This document shows positions 58,632 to 64,000 of a stretch of 64,000 nucleotides of DNA, piece by piece. The position numbers and the translations under genes were made by a program. The DNA is from Mesostigma viride (Eukaryota > Streptophyta > Mesostigmatophyceae > Mesostigmatales > Mesostigmataceae): assembly GCA_009746045.1 (NCBI GenBank), contig RPFO01000115.1, forward strand, positions 1,144,734 through 1,208,733, in the 5' to 3' direction. The notes beneath the pieces were generated by a model. It was not told the origin of the DNA and ran no database searches. It was given only the letters and a program-made list of their open reading frames with translations. The number at the start of each line of letters is the position of its first letter. Position 1 is the first letter of the stretch.

Positions 58632-59050
58632 GTTACATCATAGTCTGGCAGCGGCTTGCAAGCAGGAGAGAAAGGGGAAACCCAGGCTACCTCTAATGCA
58701 GTGACCTTAAACAAACGAGGAGGGAGCACGGAGTGTAGTACAGCACACGCCCCCCGCCATCCGCGGCAAAGAGGCTATACAACGATTACACGGAGGTAAA
58801 CACCGTCAACACAGTCGGCAACAGCCAGACGGTATTCACCCCCACAACATGTAAAACAACGAATGGTTGTCGTCCGCAACTTCCATTCGAACCAACGACA
58901 TTCACACCCTATAGAGGCACAACGTGTAACGAGAACCCCTACGCGTGCGAACCCGGAGAGAAAGCGAGCAAGCCAGCTAGCCTTCCACAGGCATCGCTTG
59001 TATCCTATCTAGGGGACGCACCATAATCGATGACGTTAAATCCTCCTGAG

Positions 59051-59257
59051 CTGGCCGCCACCCGGTGTCGTTGAAGGCAAGCCCTGGCCGCCACTAGGTG
59101 TCGTTGAAAACAGGAGAGCTGAACGCTATCGTTTACAGCACCTCACCACAGGACTATTGCTAGCCCCGCCGAGTATCCCAGACTGGCCGCTTGCTGGCTA
59201 GGTCGTCGTTGAATCCCTTTACGGGCTGGCCGCCGACCAGTCAGCAGTCGTTGAATT
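59051..59257 (-). repeat. four degenerate leader repeats near primer site
   Basis: The plus-strand motif CTGGCCGCC/T ... GTCGTTGAA occurs four times (starting about 59051, 59084, 59183 and 59225) with spacers of variable length. It lies in the transcribed leader between the 5' LTR and ORFs. It may be an RNA packaging or dimerisation signal; the role is inferred. The rest of the 58632-59350 leader shows nothing recognised. Confidence 0.6.
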
Positions 59258-59350
59258 CCGGAACCTCTACCTACGTCAAACTCAGCCTTGGTATCCTAAT
59301 TGGCTCACTAACCCTCTCCGCGAGAGTTAGCTAACCTTTCCAGCACATTT

Positions 59351-59364
59351 CCTCCGATAACCAG
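59351..59364 (-). promoter_or_regulatory. primer-binding site of chromovirus 2
   Basis: Minus-strand CTGGTTATCGGAGG abuts the 5' LTR. It resembles the TGGTATCGGAGG of chromovirus 1 with one extra T and a one-base offset. Confidence 0.6.
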
Positions 59365-59945
59365 TGTTACGTCCCAGCCCAGACACACCTAGCCTGAGCT
59401 ACGTAGCGAAAGACCCTTCTTGCCGGAATTAGGAATAATTCAGATAGCCTAAAGTAGGTTGCGCTTCACGACGTGAGTCGTGAGATATCTGGCATCACGG
59501 CTTAATGCCAAGCTAATTAGTTCACACTTATAATGGCTAGCAATACCAATCACAAATGGATAATGCCCCGGGCTCAATGTGTAGGCGTATTCGCACTTAT
59601 CATTCATTAAACCAAGAGGACGAGACTCTCGTCCTCGGACCAATTTAACCTAGGTTGATTGCGGCGCAGATACATGCCAATTTCCCTGGACCAATCCGAG
59701 CCAAACATTCCACGTAGGATCCGGGCCGACATCGACCCTCAACTACAGGATCCACGTCTAGTACCACAAATGGACTCGGAACTGACGCGGCGCCACCGCA
59801 CCGGTACCTAAAAGGGCAACCTAGGACCAAAATAGCTAGTCCTATTCACGCAAGAGTCATTGTCCATAAAACTTGGTACAACGGCCACAAGGCCTTAGTA
59901 ATTTATTCCATTGTTACGTCCGACCTAAAGGGCCGGGACGTAACA
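59365..59945 (-). repeat. 5' LTR of chromovirus 2
   Basis: Three small differences from the 3' LTR (two one-base indels and one substitution). Confidence 0.94.
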
Positions 59946-60327
59946 TAAATACTCGACATTTGCAGTGACTGTTCAGTTCCGGGCTCACAAATGATTTGCC
60001 GGGCACAGGCGTCGTTGCGCGGCGTATCTTTGTGATCTTTTCTGTACAGCTGTCGGAACGTCCCGCGGGTGCAACCTAGGACCGTTACTGGACACGGCAA
60101 AAATTTAAAATTTTTCAAGGTTGGACCAGTCGTTTCACATGATTCGTCGTACGTACGCACATATCCTCCACGCATGCCATGTCGACGCTGCACTGACACA
60201 CACCAGGGACTTTGGAAGGTGCGCACCCAGCCCGCCCAGGTAATTGATGCGGTGTTTTGCAGGCGCGCACCGCCGGATGCGCCCACCACGCCCGCCACCG
60301 CACGTCCAGTGACCGACTGTGGTCCAC

Positions 60328-61130
60328 GTTCTTTTTCGCCTGCGGGTGCAGCCCCCATAATGCGTACGAGCAGCTTCACGGCTTTCTTCTTTGGAAATCA
60401 AGAACAACGGGCCTGACACAACAACAACGACAGCAGCATCAGCTCCAACAAGAGTGAGTTGCGGGATTTTACGTACGTGGTTTTTCTATTTTTTTTTTCA
60501 CCTGGCATGTTGAGTATTCATCCCATTTTGCGTCATGACGGCTTCCTGAACGACGACTCTCTCTCCCTCTCCCTCTCCCCCCCCTCTCCCTCTTATTTTT
60601 CACCAGGTTTTTCATGCCGATTTTAAATCCCTTTTGCGTCATGCTCCTTGTAGCGTGATGTCGTCAATTGTCACTCACAACAATACTATCATTGTGGTTC
60701 GTTCTTTTTCGCCTGCGGGTGCAGGTCACGAGCGTTGCGTACGAGCAGCACTTACATCATTAAATCAAGAACAACGGGCCTGACAACAACAACAACGACA
60801 GCAGCATCAGCTCCAACAAGAGTGAGTTGCGGGATTTTACGTACGTGGTTTTCCTAATTTTTTTTCACCTGGCATGTTGAGTATTCATCCCATTTTGCGT
60901 CATGACGGCTTCCTGAACGACGACTCTTTCTCCCTCTCCCTCTCCCCCCCTCTCCCTCTTATTTTTCACCAGGTTTTTCATGCCGATTTTTAATCCCTTT
61001 TGCGTCATGCTCCTTGTAGCGTGATGTCGTCAATTGTCACTCACAACCATGCTATCATTGTGGTTTGTTCTTTTTTCGCCTGCGGGTGCAGGTCACGAGC
61101 GTTGCGTGCGGTGCGTCATCAATCCAAGAA
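60328..61130. repeat. about 370-bp tandem repeat with exon-like edges
   Basis: TTTTCGCCTGCGGGTGCAG starts units at about 60328, 60701 and 61067. Each full unit contains a CAACAACAACGACAGCAGCATC segment and GTGAGTTGCGGG. It also holds a CT-rich tract ending in TTTTTCACCAG, and TTTTGCGTCATG twice. The pyrimidine tract plus CAG and the AAGAGTGAGT look like splice acceptor and donor, so this could be a tandemly duplicated exon-intron stretch; not proven. The 155 bp to its left (60173-60327) show nothing recognisable. Confidence 0.8.
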
Positions 61131-61149
61131 CAAAACACGATGTGGCTAA

Positions 61150-62934
61150 ACCCTCCCTCCCTCCTCCCTCCCTCCCTCCCTCCCTCCTCCCTCCCTCCCT
61201 CCCTCCCTCCCTCCCTCCTCCCTCCCTCCTCCTCTCCCTCCCTCCTCCCTCCCTCCTCCTCCTCCCTCCTCCCTCCCTCCCTCCCTCCCTCCCTCCCTCC
61301 CTCCCTCCCTCCTCCTCCCTCCCTCCCTCCCTCCTCCCTCCCTCCCTCCCTCCCTCCCTCCCTCCCTCCCTCCCTCCCTCCCTCCCTCCCTCCCTCCCTC
61401 CCTCCTCCCTCCCTCCCTCCCTCCCTCTCCCTCTCCCTCTCCTCTCCCTCTCCCTCTCCCTCTCCTCTCCCTCCTCCTCCTCTCCCTCTCCCTCTCCCTC
61501 TCCCTCTCCCTCTCCCTCTCCCTCTCCCTCTCCCTCTCCCTCTCCCTCTCCCTCTCCCTCTCCCTCTCCCTTCCTCTCCCTCTCCCTCTCCTCTCCCTCT
61601 CCCTCTCCCTCTCCCTCTCCTCTCCCTCTCCCTCTCCCTCTCCCTCTCCCTCTCCGTCTCCCTCTCCCTCTCCCTCTCCCTCTCCGCTTACGCCCTCTCT
61701 CCCTCTCCCTCTCCTCTCCCTCTCCCTCTCGATCCTCCCTCTCTCCCTCTCCCCTCTCCCTCTCCCTCCCTCTCCTCTCCTCTCCCTCTCCCTCTCCCTC
61801 TCCCTCTCCCTCTCCTCTCCCTCTCCCTCTCCCTCTCCCTCTCCCTCTCCCTCTCCCTCTCCCTCTCCCTCTCCTCTCCCTCCCTCCCTCTCCTCTCCCT
61901 CTCCCTCTCCCTCTCCCTCTCCTCTCCCTCTCCCTCTCCCTCTCCCTCTCCCTCCTCCTCTCCCTCTCTCTCCGCTTACGCCCTCCCTCTCCCTCTCCCT
62001 CTCCCTCTCCCTCTCCTCTCCCTCTCCTCTCCCTCTCCTCTCCCTCTCCGTCTCCCTCTCCGCTTACGCCCTCCTCTCCCTCTCCCTCTCCCTCTCCCTC
62101 TCCCCTCTCCCTCTCCCTCTCCCTCTCCCTCTCCCTCTCCCTCTCCCTCTCCTCTCCCTCTCCCTCTCCTCTCCTCTCCTCCTCTCCCTCTCCCTCTCTC
62201 CTCTCCCTCTCCCTCTCCCTCTCCCTCTCCTCTCTCCCTCTCCTCTCCCTCTCCTCCTCCCTCTCCCTCTCCCTCTCCCTCTCCTCTCCTCTCCCTCTCC
62301 CTCTCCTCTCCCTCTCCCTCTCCCTCTCCCTCCCTCTCCTCTCCCTCTCCCTCTCCCTCTCCCTCTCCCTCTCCTCTCTCTCCTCTCCCTCTCCCTCTCC
62401 CTCTCCCTCTCCCTCTCCCTCTCCCTCTCCTCTCCCTCTCCCTCCTCCCTCTCCCTCTCCCTCTCCCTCTCCCTCTCCCTCTCCCTCTCCCTCTCCCTCT
62501 CCCTCTCCCTCTCCTCTCCCTCTCCCTCTCCCTCTCCCTCTCCCTCTCCCTCTCCCCTCTCCTCTCCCTCTCCCTCTCCCTCTCCCTCTCCCTCTCCCTC
62601 TCCCTCTCCCTCTCCCTCTCCCTCTCCCTCTCCCTCTCCCTCTCCCTCTCCCTCTCCCTCTCCCTCTCCCTCTCCCTCTCCCTCTCCCTCTCCTCTCCTC
62701 TCCTCTCCCTCTCCTCTCCCTCTCCCTCTCCCTCTCCTCTCCTCTCCCTCTCCCTCCCTCTCCCTCTCCCTCTCTCTCCCTCTCCCTCTCCTCTCCCTCT
62801 CCCTCTCCCTCCCCCCTCCCTCCCCTCCTCCTCCCTCCCTCCCTCCCTCCCTCCCTCCCTCCCTCCCTCCCTCCCTCCCTCCCTCCCCTCCTCCCTCCCT
62901 CCCTCCCTCCCTCCCTCCCTCCCTCCTCCCTCCT
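61150..62934. repeat. pyrimidine simple-sequence block, CCCTCC and CCCTCT units
   Basis: Almost pure C/T on this strand. It begins with CCCTCC-type tetra/hexamers and passes to long CCCTCT runs. The rare breaks include CGCTTACGCCC at about 61684, 61973 and 62060. No coding content. Confidence 0.97.
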
Positions 62935-63123
62935 CTTACGGTTACGCTTACGCTTACGCTTACGCTTACGCTTACGCTTACGCTTATGCTTACGGTTACG
63001 CTTACGGTTACGCTTACGGTTACGCTTACGCTTACGCTTACGCTTACGCTTACGCTTACGCTTACGCTTACGCTTATGTACGCTTACGCTTACGCTTATA
63101 CGCTTACGCTTACGCTTACGCTT
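62935..63123. repeat. CTTACG hexamer island
   Basis: About 30 tandem copies of CTTACG with a few GGTTACG and CTTATG variants, inside the pyrimidine block. It does not match TTAGGG- or TTTAGGG-type telomere repeats. Confidence 0.95.
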
Positions 63124-64000
63124 CCCTCCCTCTCCTCTCCCTCTCCCTCTCCCTCTCCCTCTCCCTCTCCCTCTCCTCTCCCTCCCTCTCCTCTCCCTCT
63201 CCTCTCCCTCTCCTCTCCTCTCCTCTCCCTCTCCCTCTCTCCTCTCCCTCTCCCTCTCCGGCCTCTCCCTCTCCCTCTCCCTCCTCCGTCTCCCTGTCCC
63301 TCTCCCTCTCCCTCTCCCTCTCCCTCTCCCTCTCCTCTCCCTCTCCCTCTCCCTCTCCCTCTCCCTCTCCCTCTCCCTCTCCCTCTCCCTCTCCTCCTCC
63401 CTCTTCCCTCTCCCTCTCCTCTCCCTCTCCCTCTCCCTCTCCTCTCTCTCCTCTCCCCTCTCCCTCTCCTCTCCCTCTCTCTCCCTCTCCCTCTCCCTCT
63501 CCCTCTCCCTCTCCCTCTCCCTCTCCCTCTCCCTCTCCCTCTCCTCTCCCTCTCCCTCTCCCTCTCCCTCTTCCCTCTCCTCTCCCTCTCCCTCTCCCTC
63601 TCCCTCTCCCTCTCCCTCTCCCTCTCCCTCTCCCTCTCCTCTCCCTCTCCCTCTCCCTCTCCCTCTCCTCTCCCTCTCCCTCTCCCTCTCCCTCTCCCTC
63701 TCCCTCTCCCTCTCCCTTCCTCTCCCTCTCCTCTCCCTCTCCCTCTCCCTCTCCCTCTCCCTCTCCCTCTCCCTCTCCCTCTCCCTCTCCCTCTCCTCTC
63801 CCTCTCCTCTCCCTCTCCCCCTCCTCCCCTCTCCTCTCCCTCCCTCCTCCCCTCTCCCTCTCCCTCTCCCTCTCCCTCTCCCTCTCCCTCTCCCTCTCCC
63901 TCTCCTCCTCCCTCCCTCCCTCCCTCCCTCCTCCTCCCTCCCTCCCTCCCTCCCTCCCGCCCTCCCTCCCTCTCTCCCTCCTCCTCCCTCCCTCCCTCCC
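63124..64000. repeat. pyrimidine simple-sequence block, continuation
   Basis: CCCTCT repeat continues to the window end, returning to CCCTCC near 63905. It probably extends beyond the window. Confidence 0.97.

Larger units (their letters stand above)
48348..59945 (-). mobile_element. Ty3/gypsy chromovirus 2
   Basis: An 11.6-kb minus-strand element with 581-bp LTRs (TGTTACG...CGTAACA) differing at about three positions. TAAAT is duplicated at 48343-48347 and 59946-59950. Order: leader ORF (RNase H1-like domain), gag with a glutamine repeat, protease, RT, RNase H, integrase with chromodomain, large post-integrase ORF. Gag and pol show several frame changes. It is inserted right at the edge of the MITE within the foldback element, so it is later than both. 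Confidence 0.93.
41545..60172. mobile_element. long foldback (inverted-repeat) element split by later insertions
   Basis: The arm 47926-48136, together with the last bases before the copia insertion (GTGGAGGATATG to 41560), is the inverted copy of 59951-60172. Both arms contain GATATGTGCGTACGTACG and an AAAATTTTAAATTTTT-like core. With the inserted copia, MITE and gypsy removed, the two arms meet with almost no loop, making a roughly 430-bp near-palindrome. It encodes nothing. Outer target duplication could not be identified, so the superfamily is open (a MITE of Mutator or other type). Confidence 0.7.

Noticed and set aside
62935-63123. Telomeric repeat
   Set aside because: CTTACG does not fit known telomere units, and the array is internal to the pyrimidine block.

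Overview
The window is eukaryotic and made almost entirely of repeats. It holds at least eight transposable elements, several nested in one another, plus a satellite array and a long simple-sequence block. No host gene could be identified with confidence. Element types (chromodomain Ty3/gypsy, Ty1/copia, a gag-only LTR element, a TTAA-target DNA transposon of Kolobok type, and a gypsy element carrying a cytosine methyltransferase), together with primer-binding sites resembling plant initiator-Met tRNA, suggest the green lineage, most likely an alga. This is inference; no species marker is present.

Left part (1-39713). A tandem satellite of about 71 bp is split into six blocks by five insertions: a TTAA-flanked DNA transposon (1242-4669), a non-autonomous element with split direct repeats (5845-8351), a gag-only LTR element (11037-14171, TSD TAATT), a Ty3/gypsy chromovirus on the minus strand (15182-24606, TSD CATGG), and a 10.7-kb gypsy element on the plus strand (27065-37732, TSD TGTA). 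At four of the insertions the satellite reads through exactly once one copy of the TSD is removed; at the split-repeat element it reads through with no TSD. The satellite changes orientation once, at about 14210.

The 27065-37732 element is the most unusual object. Its pol contains a DNMT3-like cytosine-C5 methyltransferase between protease and reverse transcriptase, and a PHD finger after the integrase. The sequence right after its 5' repeat is perfectly complementary to 15 nt inside that repeat, suggesting self-priming instead of tRNA priming. Its integrated ends do not coincide with the ends defined by its polypurine tract and primer site, giving an A1-body-B1-A2-B2 (split direct repeat) layout in an element with a DDE integrase.

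Right part (39714-61140). After about 1.8 kb of unassigned sequence comes a four-layer nest: a long foldback element (arms at 41545-41560 plus 47926-48136, and 59951-60172); a copia element in its left arm (41561-47925, TSD ATATG); a 204-bp MITE at its centre (48139-48342, TSD TA); and a second minus-strand gypsy chromovirus beside the MITE (48348-59945, TSD TAAAT). That gypsy has a small leader ORF resembling the RNase H1 hybrid-binding domain, and a large post-integrase ORF that seems related to the extra ORF of the first chromovirus.

Right end (60328-64000). A roughly 370-bp tandem repeat is followed by about 2.85 kb of pure pyrimidine CCCTCC/CCCTCT repeat containing a CTTACG hexamer island. 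LTR pairs are nearly identical (0-3 differences in the copia, gag-only and two chromovirus elements, about 9 in the methyltransferase element), so most insertions are recent. Several coding regions are nonetheless broken by single-base frame changes, which may be real decay, recoding or assembly indels.
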